A stretch of DNA of 64,000 nt from NCBI RefSeq assembly GCF_023898315.1, contig NC_064614.1, positions 703,996,720 to 704,060,719 on the forward strand, read 5' to 3'. Position 1 is the stretch's first letter. Each line of letters begins with the position of its first letter. Position numbers and translations under genes: made by a program. Source of the DNA: Schistocerca nitens. Taxonomy: Eukaryota; Arthropoda; Insecta; Orthoptera; Acrididae. Under the pieces are notes generated by a model. The model ran no database searches, had not been told where the DNA came from, and was given only the letters and a program-made list of their open reading frames with translations. Positions 43,217 through 55,812 of the stretch are shown here, in pieces.

Positions 43217-45320
43217 GTTATACAGTGCACAAACAGTTTGGATCCTACTTCTGGTCCTTTGGCTCCTACATTTTGTACATTGTTTTTCTGTATATCCTTG
43301 CATGTATGTTATTGATCGAGGCATTTCTTACCAGTGTAAAAATGTAAGATTGCTATTTTATGGAGCAACACTAGTTAAGCAACCAGAGTATTAGGTGGAA
43401 GCTGATGGCCTGCAATGAAACAAGCAGTCTCTTCTCGTCCACTGGAAAGATTGTGTACCGTGTTTTCTGGGATGCAAGAGAAATTCTTGCTATTAATTAC
43501 CTTTCAAATAGTGAAATAATTACTGGCAAAGAGTATGCAAGTCTCTTATAACAAGCAAGCTGAAGGAGAAGAGGGAAAAAATAATTTCTTGATGACAGTG
43601 CACTGCCACTGGCTTTTGAATGGGCTTAGGAAAACAGAAGAATTCAAAGTAGTTATTGGATCATCTCTATTCGCCGTCTTTGGCACCCACCTGCTGTTAT
43701 GGTTGGAAATCATTTTGAGTCAAGAGGTAATGGTAGCTGCTTCCATGATATTTTTGATAAAAGCCACACATGTTTCCTGGGTCATACTAAACGGTGCGCA
43801 ACTCTGGGAGCTCAGCCATCGTAGGCTGGTTCGGGTTTGGTGTGCCTAGTATTTCTGAGTTGGGGAGTGGTTAGTGCCACCTGTCTGTTTGTTGGGTGTT
43901 TCTGCAGACACTAGCAGCTCAGCTGTAGCAGTTGAAGGAATCAAAACAGCTTGTGGGCACTAAGGTATCTTCATGCTACTTGTAACAACCGGGCTGTTTA
44001 TGCATTACAAAGTGACACAGATTAGGCACCCCAATCCTGCCAATGCAGCGTTAATATGGGGCTCTTGCAGGACATTCCAAGCAATTTCTGTGTTGCCTGG
44101 CCACAGATTTATTGTTCCAAACGTGGATGGATGTAGTGCATCAGCACATTACATGAGTTCCTAATACACATAAATAATGGTCAATTTTAGCAGTGGTATC
44201 AGATGTCAAGCAGCACCTACTACAGTGAGAATGTCACCATGATATTGGGCCTCCACCTTCCCACTATCTTCTAGCACCAAGTCGTACTTCATGGACTTTG
44301 TCTATTTCTGTTGGTGAGCCACCTGCAGGCTCAGCCTAGCAACATCCAGTCTCCTGTCCTCTAGGGCATCAGGTTGAGATAGGGGCAGTACAACAGCTCA
44401 CCCTTCTGCACTTATGTGAGTGATCTCCCACCATGCACCCCATCACTCAAAGGAGCGAGATCCAACACTGGAGGTTCTCATCCCCTGAAAGTATACCAGC
44501 AGCCGTACCGTGCCTAGCTGGAGTGCACGTCACTGAGCAAGCTTCTGATCGCATTCCTGGGCACACGTGTCATGGCCTATAGGCTGATAGTGGGCCATGC
44601 ACCATGAACCATCCTAAGCATGTGCTGAGGGGGCATGGCCACCACACCAAGACACTGCAAATGTAGCTGCATGAGTTTTATTAAAATATTTGATTTTTAA
44701 TGTTTGCTATCTGAGCTGCCACCGGCCTCCGTCCTTGCCGTGACACACCACCTGAACTTGACTGTCTACATAAGTGGCCATTCACCGCAGTTCCACTTCA
44801 CCTCCCTAAAATGTAAGTTATAGGCATCCTTCAGCAGCCTCGATGCAGTGCGACAGTGGAATGTTGTGTGTTACAGGGAGCGAGGATCTTGGGTTAACTG
44901 TTCCGATTATGAGGGGTGGTATAAACTTGTACAAAAAGCCTCAGTCTCAAGGTATGCTGTGCACCAATGAGGCATGTGGCAGTTGAAGTGAACAGTCATT
45001 AGGGTCATCTCTGTGGAACCTATCACACCTCAGTTGTACATAGCTTACACTGGCAAGCATGGTTCTGTCTGAATGGACCCTTATTTCCTTGCTGCTCATG
45101 GAACCATCACACTTTATCCAGCCAACTTATAGTAGCATTGGAGTACCACTGGTGGGTTTCAATTCCCAGTCCATATAGCCCAACTTATGTAGCCAGTCCT
45201 CCTGTAACAGGCATCATTCCAATTTCTTCAGTTAATAGTAACAGAACACATTAGATCACATACTACTAGACAGAACATGTTTTTAATAGTTAGCAGAAAA
45301 AGGGGCAACTTTGAGAAAGT
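43217..45320. other. Sequence between the PLE composite and the I-type LINE
   Basis: No domain recognised. Some of 44.8-45.3 kb may be the 5' part of the LINE whose ORF1 appears from 45325. Confidence 0.4.
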
Positions 45321-45324
45321 TTGT

Positions 45325-45523
45325 CATTTCTACAGTCAAAAGGTTTTAGAGTGATATGCTGGCACCTTAAAATTTATAGAGTAATTGAGAAATGGGACAC
45401 TATTGGTGAGGCATCTAGTTCCCAACAACCAACAAACCTCCAGGCAGATAAATGCCTTGGAAAATCAGCCATTGAAACACAGATACACAATATCTTGTAC
45501 TATAGGAAAGTAGTTGTGTCATG
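45325..45523 (+). pseudogene. I-type LINE ORF1 (gag-like), left part
   Basis: The translation KGFRVICWHLKIYRVIEKWD then KCLGKSAIETQIHN matches the RNA-binding (RRM-like) region of I-element ORF1, with an LG..PIE...H(N) turn. It is cut at 45527 by Gypsy 2 and continues at 50397 as IKDILKEMKDEWTQESVFNV. Confidence 0.6.
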
Positions 45524-45527
45524 AAAC

Positions 45528-45933
45528 TGTCAGGTTCAGCTAAACTGGTGGCTGTCCGACCTTTGCTTAATGTAATTCAGAAGAATAAAGACCTTCAGTT
45601 CAGCAAAAATAACTTTACTGCGAGTGCATATCTGACGACGCCCGGCATGCATGGTCTGATCAGAGTTACAAAATTTGCTTCCGGCCTCTACAGAAGGATC
45701 CTTAATCCTGGGAAAACTTCCGTAGTTATTGGAGAGAAAACAGTACTCGTCCACACTAGCCAGGAGGCATGAAACTACCAATTAACTCAAAAAACAAGGA
45801 ATAATAATAATAAACAGAACGTATATAAAAGCTAGAAAACACAGCACCTCTAGAGGTTGGCGCAGAATTACACAGACATCGTGTACAGTAATTACAACAG
45901 CACAGCACTGCACTGACACACACGCGCGTGCGT

Positions 45934-46008
<75 letters not shown>

Positions 46009-46042
46009 CGAACTTGAATTAGCGCGCGGCAGCGTCGCTACA
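45528..46042 (-). repeat. Gypsy 2 3' LTR (left)
   Basis: Matches the right LTR over its first 305 bases and last 20 bases, but has about 186 extra bases between (about 45833-46020), including a CA array. Confidence 0.93.
45934..46006. repeat. (CA)n microsatellite in Gypsy 2 left LTR
   Basis: About 36 CA units, absent from the other LTR. Confidence 0.97.
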
Positions 46043-46860
46043 TCAGCCCCCCAGCTGGAAGTGGAGCGTTGGCATCGAGATACCACGTCGGAAAGTGCGC
46101 CTGATGTCCAGAACAGGTCGTCCGTGTCGGAGGAGGAGGAACAGCATCAGGAGGCGGATTTTGTGTTGCATTGGGCGGCAGATGTTGAAGAGCCGGCGCC
46201 GGAGATGTGGCGTCAGTGTCTGGAACAGCGGTAGGTGGATGCCTACACAGAGGTGCTGCTAGTGGGGTGTCAGGAAAAACATACACGGGTTTAACCCAAT
46301 TCAACACAACAGTCGTTTTGCCGTTCACTAGGATCTCCATTGTTTGGGCACTGCACCATAGCACTTCATATGGACGATAATCAGGAGCTTGTAGAGGCGG
46401 TTTAACGCCCTAAGTGCGGAGCATCATGTGATGACATTGTTCCAGGTCCTGTTGCCCCGAAAGTGGGCAGCTTGCCATGACGTGAGGCTTTCGGAGGGTG
46501 AAACTTTGATACATGGTTCCTCAAGCGTCGCAAGAAATACAGCTGGCCAGTAGCAACTGTCTCTATGGCATCAGCGTCTACAAAGTCACCAGGAAGGTGC
46601 AGTGTTTCTCCATAAACCAGTTCTGCCGCTGACGACCCCAGGTCTGGTTTGAAAGCTGTCCGTAAGCCTAACAAGACCACTGGTAGTGCGATTGTCCAGG
46701 TTTCTTTGTGGCACATCAGCACGGCCTTCAAACAATGGTGCCAGCATTCAATCATTCCATTGCTTGCTGGGTGATAACTTGTGGTCTTATGGTGGGTGTA
46801 ACCACGAAACTTGGCCAGCTGTGAGAACAGGTCTGATTCAAATTGCCGTCCGCGATCAGT
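46043..46860 (-). pseudogene. Gypsy 2 integrase core end and C-terminus
   Basis: MIECWHHCLKAVLMCHKETW (46755), then VVLLGLRTAFKPDLGSSAAE and LVYGETLHLPGDF, match the last third of Gypsy integrases (VER.HR.LK, GIRT..K.DLG.S.AELVYG). After a shift, a basic linker and VNGKTTVVLNWVKPVYVF (46310) form the C-terminal domain. The region upstream (46860-47060) holds decayed core residues. Confidence 0.88.
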
Positions 46861-47063
46861 GGTAATATGTAGTAGAAGCTAATGTGTCTGCTGTGATATT
46901 ATCCACCGGCACTGCCTCCAGCCAACGTGTAAAACAGTCGATCATTGTAAACAGATATCTTTGTCCATTTGAAGGGGGAAGTGGTCTGACTACATCCAAA
47001 TGAACATGGGCAAAGCGGGCGGTGGTATCAGGAAAATCGCCGATCGGTGCGTGTACATGGCGG

Positions 47064-47919
47064 TTAATCTTGCAGCGTTGGCACTGAAGAAAAGATCAGA
47101 CCCATTTGCTGCAGTCTTTTTGTATGCCTGGCCACACAAAATGTTGCAATACTAGGCAGAATGTTGGGGGTACTCCCTGGATGGTACAATCCATGTACTG
47201 TATCAAAGGATTGTCTTCTAAAAGTCAGCGTGAGAAAGGGACAAGGTCGGCCGCAAGAAACGTCACAGTATATCTGTGTAACTTCCCCCAGAACATCAAC
47301 GAGTTTCAGTTGCAGTGTGGAAGCCGTATCTTTGACATATGCAAGGAGTTCTTCGTCGTCTCTATGTGCCTGTGCCAGTGCAGGAAAGTCTATGGTACTG
47401 GAAACACTGCTTATCCATGATAGGCAATCCGCAACAATGTTGTCGATCCCAGAAATATGTCTAACATCGGTAGTAAACTGGGCCACGAACTCAAGGTGAT
47501 GAAATTGATGGGGGGGAGCAGTTGACACTATTCCAACGGAAGGCAAACGTGAGTGGCTTGTGGCCTGTATATATCGTGAAAGTTCACGCTTCCACTTGGG
47601 GGCAGAAATATTTCACTGCTTGCTATACCGCCAGGAGCTCACGGTCATATGTGCTCTATTTTCTCTGTGCAGTCGAAAGGTTGTGGGAATAATATGCCAG
47701 TGACTGCCATGCGTTGGCCGACCATTGTTGTAACGTGGCTCCGATCGCCGTCTTGCTCACGTCTACGACAATTGCTAATGGCGCGTCGAGCTGTGGGTGT
47801 GTGAGAAGCGCCGCGACGGCCATGCTCTTCTTTGTTGCCTCGAACGCAGAACACATGTCGTCTGTCCACTGTATCAGAGACTTGCTATTTACTTTAGGGC
47901 CTGATAATGCCGCCGTCAA
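47064..47919 (-). pseudogene. Gypsy 2 RNase H and integrase zinc-binding region
   Basis: WTDDMCSAFEATKKSMAVAA (47860) and LAIVVDVSKTAIGATLQQ (47760) are the tether and RNase H start, with V(D)VS replacing the usual DAS. After decay, FTTDVRHISGIDNIVADCLS (about 47460) ends RNase H. FDTVHGLYHPG followed by C.ARHTKRLQQ (about 47180) is the HH-CC region of integrase. Confidence 0.82.
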
Positions 47920-47952
47920 AGGTTCCTGCAGCTCTGCAGCGTGGGGAAGGTG

Positions 47953-48309
47953 TCATCGACAAAAATTGAGCATCCCCAAAAAATGACGTAAATCTTTGAT
48001 CGTAGTTGGTCGGGGTAGCTGCAAGATAGCGTCCACCTTCTCGGACAGAGGAAGAGAGCGTTCAGCAGAAATCTTATGGCCAAGAAATGTCACCTCTGAC
48101 TGCCCAAAAACACACTTGTCCACGTTCAAGACGACACCATAACGCTCCAATTGCTCGAAAATCTCTCGCAGATGTTGTCGGTGTTGTTCGTGGTCAGCAG
48201 AGAACACTAACACATCGTCCAGGTAGGCGAAACATAACGGCAGCCCCTGGAGAACCGAGTCTATAAACCTTTGCCAGGTCTGAGCGGCATTGCGTAAACC
48301 GAAAGTCAT
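47953..48309 (-). pseudogene. Gypsy 2 reverse transcriptase, second part
   Basis: TFGLRNAAQTWQRFIDSVL is motif B, LPLCFAYLDDVLVFS is motif C with YLDD intact, and VTFLGHKIS and DLRHFLGMLNFCR (about 47960) complete the thumb. It is separated from the first part by a frameshift near 48315. Confidence 0.92.
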
Positions 48310-48318
48310 AAATTTGCT

Positions 48319-49284
48319 TTAAAATAAACCGAAAGGCGTTATTATTGCAGTCTTTGGAATGTCGTCATTGACCACTGGAATCTGTGTATACGCTTTAGCG
48401 CAGTCCAGAACTGTGAACACCATGGCACCATGTAAAGCGTGATTATAATCCCTCAGTAACGGAACGGGATATCTGCCCGGCACAGTTCGCACGTTAAGCG
48501 CACGGTAGTCACCACATGGGCGCCAAGCTCCACCCTTCTTTGGAACAAGATGTAATGTGGAGGACCACGGGCTCTTAGATGGCCGCATTATGTCCTCACC
48601 AATCATGGCGTCAAATTCTGCCTTCGCTATCAACAATCGGTCCTGAGCGAGACGCCTAGGTCGGCATGCTACTGGGGGACCATCAGTCATTTGAATGTTA
48701 TGCACTGTGTCATGTGGTATGAATCTGGAAGTGCCGGGCAGCCTGGTCAAGTTTGGATAGTTAAGCAGTAATTCAGTATACTCACCCTCCGTAGCATGGA
48801 CCAACTTGGCACTGTGCATTGCAGTGTTGCGATGGAAACCCGTGACTGCTAAGCCAGTGACGCTGTCTACTAAGCATGCGTTCACGATGTCCGGCAGCAG
48901 GTGGTAGTGCGCCATGAGGTCAGCCCCGACGATCGCCTCCGTGACGTCAGCCACTGTAAAATTCCACTCATACGGACGACGTAGGCCAAGATTAAGCTCC
49001 ATCGTCTGTGTGCCATATGTTGCAATGGAAGAATTGTTGGCAGCCGTCAGACGGAAGGCAGTTGGCGGCCGGCAACGATGTATGGCTGTTCGTGGTATGA
49101 TACTCAGGTCCGACCCAGTGTCAATTAAAAACTTTACGCCGGAACTCCTATCGGTAACGAACAGGCACTTGGAGGATAACTGGCAGTCAGTTGCGCCTAT
49201 TGTCGACCGCCAGTGGTGTTTGGGAGCAAGCATGGCGATGTGCACTTCCTTGCCTGATCGCCGAATCGTCGGTGGTACCAGCAC
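48319..49284 (-). pseudogene. Gypsy 2 protease and reverse transcriptase, first part
   Basis: The frame contains KFLIDTGSDLSIIPRT (about 49140), the DTG(S/A) catalytic loop of the aspartic protease with its aspartate intact. It continues into reverse transcriptase with SPWSSTLHLVPKK, WRPCGDYRALN (48510) and motif A FTVLDCAKAYTQIPV (48430). It ends in a stop just before the block that continues in another frame at 48309. Confidence 0.9.
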
Positions 49285-50007
49285 AACGGTACCTCGCCTT
49301 GCAGAGTGGAAGTACTGCCGGAAGATCTGCTTCCCAAACGCCGCCGTCTGTATCAGCTTCTTCTATTGTTGTCGTCGTCATGTGCCAGCAGTGCACTGAC
49401 CTGGGCGCACAAAAGCTCAACCTTGGCTGCGAGTGAATCACGGTCGGCCCATGCTACAGACGCGGTACTGTTTGTACTGTTGTCCAACGCCGTGACTGCA
49501 CTGACCTGAGCCTGTGTTACCGCGTCCTGAATCTGGTCTGCTAGCTGCGCCACATCATCCAGTGGCATATCTGTTTGTGAGGCGATTATGGCTTTTATTT
49601 GCGGCAGCAACCTACTGCTCCATAGCGTTCTGAGCAGACTGTCTGGCACAGTAATGGTGTCAACTTTGCTGCGTAGATGTCTCGGGTATTGAGAAGGCTT
49701 CCTGTCACCAGTCCTCTTATGACACGGCCACCCGTTGAATCAACTCTGATTTTAGCCTGGCATAAGCTCCAGTCTTGGGTGGTGCTGTGATTATGTCCTG
49801 CACCTCGGCTGCATAACGTTGGTCGAGCTGGTTCACAATCAGCGCAAATTTAGTTGCTTCGACCGTTATTCCAGCGCAGCCAAAACTTACCTCTGCCTGC
49901 GTGAACCGGAGTACCGGGTTGCCGGGCCAGAATGGCGGCAAACGGACTGCAATCCTGGAGACGGCCTGCTGTTCGGTCATTATGTGCTCGTTACTTACGT
50001 AGTTCAA
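49285..50007 (-). pseudogene. Gypsy 2 gag
   Basis: The minus-strand start MNYVSNEHIMTEQQAVSRIA (50007) leads to LPPFWPGNPVLRFTQAEVSF, the conserved start of many insect Gypsy capsids. After a frameshift near 49717, LLRTLWSSRLLPQIKAII (49640) continues the capsid. Near 49280 a third frame reads CWYHRRFGDQARKCTSPC, a zinc-knuckle-like end that overlaps the start of the protease frame. Confidence 0.85.
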
Positions 50008-50063
50008 GCCTGCTTCGTCTTAATCACATCAGTTTCTGCTTGGATCACGTCGGGGTCACCACT

Positions 50064-50392
50064 TGTCGGGTTCAGCTAAACTGGTGGCTGTCCGACCTTT
50101 GCTTAATGTGATTCAGAAGAATAAAGACCTTCAGTTCAGCAACAATAACTTTATTGCGAGCGCACATCTGACGACGCCCAGCCTGCATGGACTGATCAGA
50201 GTTACAAAATTTGCTTCCGGCCTCTACAGAAGGATCCTTAATCCTGGGAAAACTTCCGTAGTTATTGGAGAGAAAACAGTACTCGTCCACACAAGCCAGG
50301 AGGCACGGAACTACCAATTAACTCAAAAAACAAGGAATAACAATAATAAAAAACAGAACGTATATAAAAGCTCGCATGGCAGTGTCGCTACA
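50064..50392 (-). repeat. Gypsy 2 5' LTR (right)
   Basis: Nearly identical to the shared parts of the left LTR. It goes directly from GTATATAAAAGC to TCGCATGGCAGTGTCGCTAC, without the 186-bp middle part. Confidence 0.93.
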
Positions 50393-50396
50393 AAAC

Positions 50397-51200
50397 AATA
50401 TTAAAGATATTCTCAAAGAAATGAAAGATGAGTGGACTCAAGAAAGTGTGTTCAATGTCCAAAATATGATTAAGAAGGATAGATGGTGAACTGGTAAAAT
50501 CAGATACCATTATTCTTAAGTTCAGTAGCACAATTCTGCCTAAACTTGAGGCCCTACATACCCAGCACAATGTGCTTTTTTAAATGTCAGCCTTCCAGGC
50601 ATACCACATAAGCTTTAAGGGAGAGGACATTTGCAATGGTAAGGCTGCTCACGTTCATCTCCTCCAAACTGTGTTAACTGCTGAGGGAGTATACAAATAC
50701 TGCAGTGTATACTTTGAAGAAACATAGATACAAGACCTTTGAGCTACATTGCGTGTCTCATATGATGATGCAAACAAAGATATGTAAATCGATGCAGCCT
50801 TCCACTTTCACTACTTCATTTGTCTCAGCTGCCAAGGAGCATATTCAGAAATCTGATGCCTCCGTGGAAATAGAGGTTAATAGTGTTAGAACTACTATGC
50901 ATATTTGTAAGTGCAGTTGCAACAGTGGTGTTGTTACGAAGCCTATATCTTCCCCCAGAACATCAGAAAAGCTTGGTTGTAGATCTCAAATACTTCACTA
51001 GGCAGACTCCGGCAACAGGCCAGTGCTGTCACAGGCACAAATATTTCTCCGAAGTCTCCTCTGACGAACAAACCAAAGGAGAAGCATCACCTCAGAGTAT
51101 GACAGACTGTAAACTGTCAGACTTTGCAGATCTCATTCCATCTGATGGTTGTGATGATTACACTTTGAAGACAATAAAATATGAAATTTGCCTGAGGCAA
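50397..51200 (+). pseudogene. I-type LINE ORF1, right part
   Basis: IKDILKEMKDEWTQESVFNV and, with shifts, VKSDTIILKFSSTILPKLEA (about 50500) match the second half of I-element ORF1. Decayed zinc-knuckle-like sequence follows (CNGKAAHVH, 50640), then MQPSTFTTSFVSAAKEHIQK (50790). Multiple stops are present. Confidence 0.65.
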
Positions 51201-51779
51201 CCATTTAGGCCCTGACAAGTACCCCCACTTGTACTGAACCTCCAGAAATGTCTCAGTTTAGCCAGTGAGTCAGCAGAGCATGGTATAAGAGGTGTACAGT
51301 ATGACTGGCCATGCTTTTCCACCCAAATTTTGTGGAGACTAAGACAGCCCATCCTTGGACTACCTTAGTGAATTGTCTTGTAGGAATCTTTCTATCTTTT
51401 TTGCCAAGAAGCTCTCGAAGTACATGCCCCTCACAGAAGCAGTATCAGCACTGTTGGGTTTTCTGTAAATTGTAATTCCACTTCCTGTGATCCTAAGTGT
51501 TGAATCAGGAAGCTGTATTAATTGAAATATCATCCAAAAGGTATGCTACTATGATGTATTTATTTCCTAAATACCATTTATTAATTAATTAATGTTGTAA
51601 TATAGTTGTGAGAAAGTGCTTATGACCTGTAGGCTTCTCCTAATATCAGTACTGGAATAAGTGAATTTTATTAACAAATATTTATTAAACAAGATTACTT
51701 GCTTCATGCCAGAATAACAGTGCTTTCCCTACATACCTCACTGCTGATGTAACAGGCGTTCTCACATCTAGCCGCAGTG

Positions 51780-54700
51780 CCTCTCACTGTCATCCATATG
51801 GTCCACCAGCTTCTTCAACCAGCATGGGGACTGAAATCTTACTCCCAACTGTGTGTGTTCTGTAGTATTGCTTTACTCACTGAATGCTCCGTGATATCTG
51901 CAGACATGATACAAAATTGTAAAACTGAGAAATCAGGAAATAAAATGTGGCTTGAACAGGAGGTGTTCCTTCCATCCTCAATTAAGCCTCCAATAGTCGC
52001 AATCAAGATAAACTTCATCAATAAAATGCCTCCCATACTTCAGTCAAACATCAGTGGGTTCAGGGCACATGAGGAACTGAAACTCCTTATGCAAGAACAT
52101 CCCATGTGCTTGTGTTACAGGAAACACATTTTAAATTTACTTAGGCCCCTGTGCTAAAATATTATGTCCTTCACTGATGGCCTGACGAGGAAGAGCCGGG
52201 GAATGGTAGTTGTGTTTGTCAACAATACTTACCACTCCTCTGCTCTGGCCTTGGTTACTGACCTGCAACCAGCTGCAGTTGAAATCCATGTAGGTCAAAT
52301 GATTGCTATATTCGCTGTGGACTTAGCACCACAAGATGCAATATATTCTGAGACCCTCACAGATCTTACAAACCAACTCTCTCGACCATTTCCCCTACTC
52401 AGAGACTTCAGTGACCATGATTTATTATGGGTCCCTAAAACCTGTTTGTCCCAGGGGTCAAGTTTTAGAGAGCTTCATGATGTCTCAGATTCTGTGTATC
52501 CTCAACATTGGCAATCCCACTCATTTCAATGCTGCTAGTGGGTCATCCTCAGTCATAGGTCTCTCAGCTCTCCAGCCCACATATATTCCTCAGTGTGAAG
52601 TTACTGATGACATTCATTCCAATGATCACCTCCCGCTCTGGATCAACCTATTAGATGGACCAATCCTTGACAGGAAGCCACCAAGATGGATGCTCAGCAG
52701 AGTAAACTGAACACTATTCAAGGTGGCTGTATCTGACACAGTGTCCAGGAATGAGTTGACCACACATGTGATCCACCATGCCACCGACTTAACCATCCAC
52801 AAGTCCTCAGATCATCTTAGAAGGCAGCTTGGTGGACAGATGAGTGACGCTCAGTAATCAAGGTCAGGCATTCAGCTCTGTAATGATTTCAGTGTCACCT
52901 AATAGTAGGAAACAATCTTTTGAGCTCAATGCATAATCAAGGGGAGCAGGAAAAAGTCATGGCAAGCATTCCTGGGCTCATATCAGCTGCTCTATTTTTG
53001 CTACGAAAGTATGCGACTCATCAGGAGGATTTCCATTAAAGGTCATTGATTACCTATAGCAGCAGTCCTGAAGTGGGAGTCTCTCCAAACAATGCTTGGT
53101 CACTTTGCCCAAACAATGGCAAAACATTTCATGATGAATACTGTCTCTGCCAGCCAGTGTTCTACCACTACAGTGTGACCATGGAGAGTGCTCCAACAAT
53201 TCTGAGTCATACAACTGCCCTTTGTCCATGCGGAGGCTGGATTTGGCACTGTCCGAGTCTCTTCATACTGTTTCCAGTGCAACAAATTCAGTATAGGATG
53301 CTGTAAAACTTCCTGATCTATCTAGAATGTTTTCATTAAATATGGCAGACAAGAAAATTTCCCATCTCATTGAGGGAGGTACTTTTGATACCTGTCCTCA
53401 AACCAGGTCAGGATCAAGAATGTCCCAGTAGTTAGTGGAGTATTACCTTAATGAGCTTTATATGAAAGACGGTCAACCATTGTTTCATCTGGATATTAAA
53501 GACAAAGCATCTTCTTAGCCAATCTCAGTGTGAATTCTGGAGACATCAATCCACTGTCACAACCTGACCCTGCTAAGGGCAGCTATCCTATACAGGCTTT
53601 TGTAAATGTGTTATGTGGTATAGGAATATTTTTTGACACCAATATGGCATTTGACAGTACTTGGAGGCACAATATTCTATGACAGATCCACAAATAGCGT
53701 TTCTGTGGCCATATTTTTTGATCATTCTTATCAAAATGCTCTTATAGGTATTGAGTTGGTCATGTTCTGTCAAACTGTTTTGAGCAGGAGAATGGCATTC
53801 CCAAAGAAAATGTTATGAGTGTCATCCTCTTTGCCATAGCCATAAACTGTAAACGTATATGGTAAGGAGACTGTGCATTTCTCATTTGCGGATGATTTTG
53901 CCTTTTTTGTTGCTCCTCCAACACTGCAGCAGCAAGCAACTCTTCAGTTAATACTTGCAGTGAAGTGGTTGGAACAGTGGACTGCAAAGACAGGCTCTAA
54001 ATGTCCCGCAAATAAAGAGTGTGTGAGTTAATTTTAATTTGTATCATCATATTTTTAATTTATCAGACTTGCACATGAGGGAAGCCATTCTACATTTCAG
54101 ACACTCTGTGAAGTTTCTGGACCTCATTTTTTTTATTCAAAACTGTTATGGTTATCATACATAAAGGACATGAAGGCAAGGACCAAGAGAGCACTGAATA
54201 TCTTAAAGTGCTTTAGCCACAGCTCTCAGAGAGCTTTGGGACAGCTCAGAGAGCTTTTATGAGATTGCAGCCTACAGCTGCACAGCATGTGGATCAGCAA
54301 CCTGACGATCATTGACTCTATCTGCCACGAGGGGATAAGGCTGTCAATGAGTGCTTACAGGATGAGCCCCATACTCATTCTCTGTGCTGAGGCTGAAGAA
54401 CCAGTGTTCACCACCAGGCAAAACACTTCATGGTGTGTCAAGCATACAAGTTCTTTGCTGCTCCCAATTCACCAGCATACCACATTGTTGCTGGTCCAGC
54501 TATGAAACACCTTTCTTCAAATCATCCCCAGTCAACAAGGGGACCTGTGTGAAGCATGAGCTGGAGTCATCTGGTGTGGGGCAAGTACAAATGCAAATCC
54601 AGGACTAGAGTCAACTTGCCACCCATGTTACTGAGAGGCCAAGAAATGGATCTAAATAGGGGGCTCCCTTGGCTGCTCTGTTTTTCCTGATAGTGTCCTC

Positions 54701-55380
54701 AAGATCCAGTTACCTCAAGTATTCACTGTCTTCAATGCAGTATTATAATCAATTCTGAGGGTACTGGAGCAACTGAGATGGGTTGTTATTGTTATATTCC
54801 TCAACTGTCCCAACTGCCTGCTTGCCCACACCTCTCTACAACAGCTGCACCCAGCAGATATATTATTCCAGAATGTCCAGGACACCCTTCTCCACTTACA
54901 AAGTGTAGAGAAGGAGGTCTCTCTCTTCTGGGTACCACAGCATATGGGTATTAAGGGAAACAAAATGACAGATGTAGAAGCCAAGGAGAAGTGTTACAAT
55001 AATCAGATAGTTCAGCATGTCATCTCCCTATATGCTATCACTTCACTGTTGAGGCACAGTCATGTGTGGGTGGGACCAAGACTGGCTATAAGTGACAGAC
55101 GATAAGTTGCACATACTTAAGTCAAGAACTCAGCTGTGGTGTACCTCCTTTCAGCCACACAGCCACATAAATGGGGTGAGATCCTTCTCACTCAGCTTCA
55201 CATAGGACATAGCCCTGTGATGTAGTGCTTCTTGCTCCATCAAGATGTCTCAACAATGTGTAGTGCTTGTGGCTTGTGGACACAGTGCACATCATTTTAG
55301 TTGACTGTGTTTTATATTCAGACAAGAGAGCAGCAGCTAATTAACCTACAGATTTGCCCCCAATTTTAACTTATGACAAT
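51780..55380 (+). pseudogene. I-type LINE ORF2: endonuclease, reverse transcriptase, RNase H (heavily decayed)
   Basis: The endonuclease region shows ISGFRAHEELKLLMQEHPMC (52045) and QMIAIFAVDLAPQDAIYSET (52300), then RPFPLLRDFSDHDLLW (52385), where GDFN.H has decayed. Reverse transcriptase fragments include FFDTNMAFDSTWRHNIL (53640, motif A region) and GIPKENVMSVILFAIAIN (53800, motif B region). The RNase H end shows VSLFWVPQHMGIKGNKMTDV (54930), the family's WVPGH.GI.GNE.AD block. The order endonuclease, reverse transcriptase, RNase H places it in the I group. Dozens of stops are present. Confidence 0.75.
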
Positions 55381-55812
55381 ATGCATGTGAATGACTTAAG
55401 ATTCTGTGAAATGTCCAATTTGTTTCCTATAATTTTAGGGACAAGCTTTTGTGTGTTATCAGGGCAGCTGGTTCACACACATCTGTAAGTGATCAGCCAG
55501 CCAAATATCTGTATGTAATTCTTTTAGCTTTGCTCTCATGTTACTTGTTTTTTAATTATCAGTTTTACACCACCTGACTACATTCATGCTCTCTTCAAGA
55601 ATGCAATTGTGTGTATAATGACCACGAGTGCTATTGGAAGAGAGAGAGAGCAATTTTATGACACATGATTGTCAGCTTTTTATAACATATTAAACAAGGT
55701 AACTACATTCATTTCCACAAATGTTTGTATGGGTGTTGATGACCTCACCATTGTGCATCCATAAACTTCCCTTTGGGGGAGGGGGGTTGCGGTTTTCTCA
55801 GCATGATTAATA
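55381..55812. other. LINE 3' region or intergenic sequence
   Basis: Decayed sequence after RNase H; the LINE end is not sharply visible. A short GA run lies near 55640. Confidence 0.35.

Larger units (their letters stand above)
45528..50392 (-). mobile_element. Gypsy-type LTR retrotransposon 2, minus strand, with 4-bp duplication
   Basis: LTRs at 45528-46042 (515 bp) and 50064-50392 (329 bp) both start TGTC(A/G)GGTTCAGC and end GTCGCTACA on the + strand. AAAC flanks the element at 45524-45527 and 50393-50396. A primer-binding candidate TGGTGACCCCGACGTG lies inside the 5' LTR (50046-50061, reverse strand). Gag, protease, reverse transcriptase, RNase H and integrase relics follow in order. All genes carry frameshifts or stops. 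Confidence 0.93.

Noticed and set aside
43535-45320. Search for a host gene or LTR in this gap
   Set aside because: Short frames show no conserved motif, and no repeat pair or duplication was found.
45756-46234. Several frames rich in Cys-Val or His-Thr
   Set aside because: They come from the CA array inside the Gypsy 2 left LTR.
47106-47499. Plus-strand frames of about 100 residues within Gypsy 2
   Set aside because: Opposite strand of the RNase H/integrase segment; no motif support.
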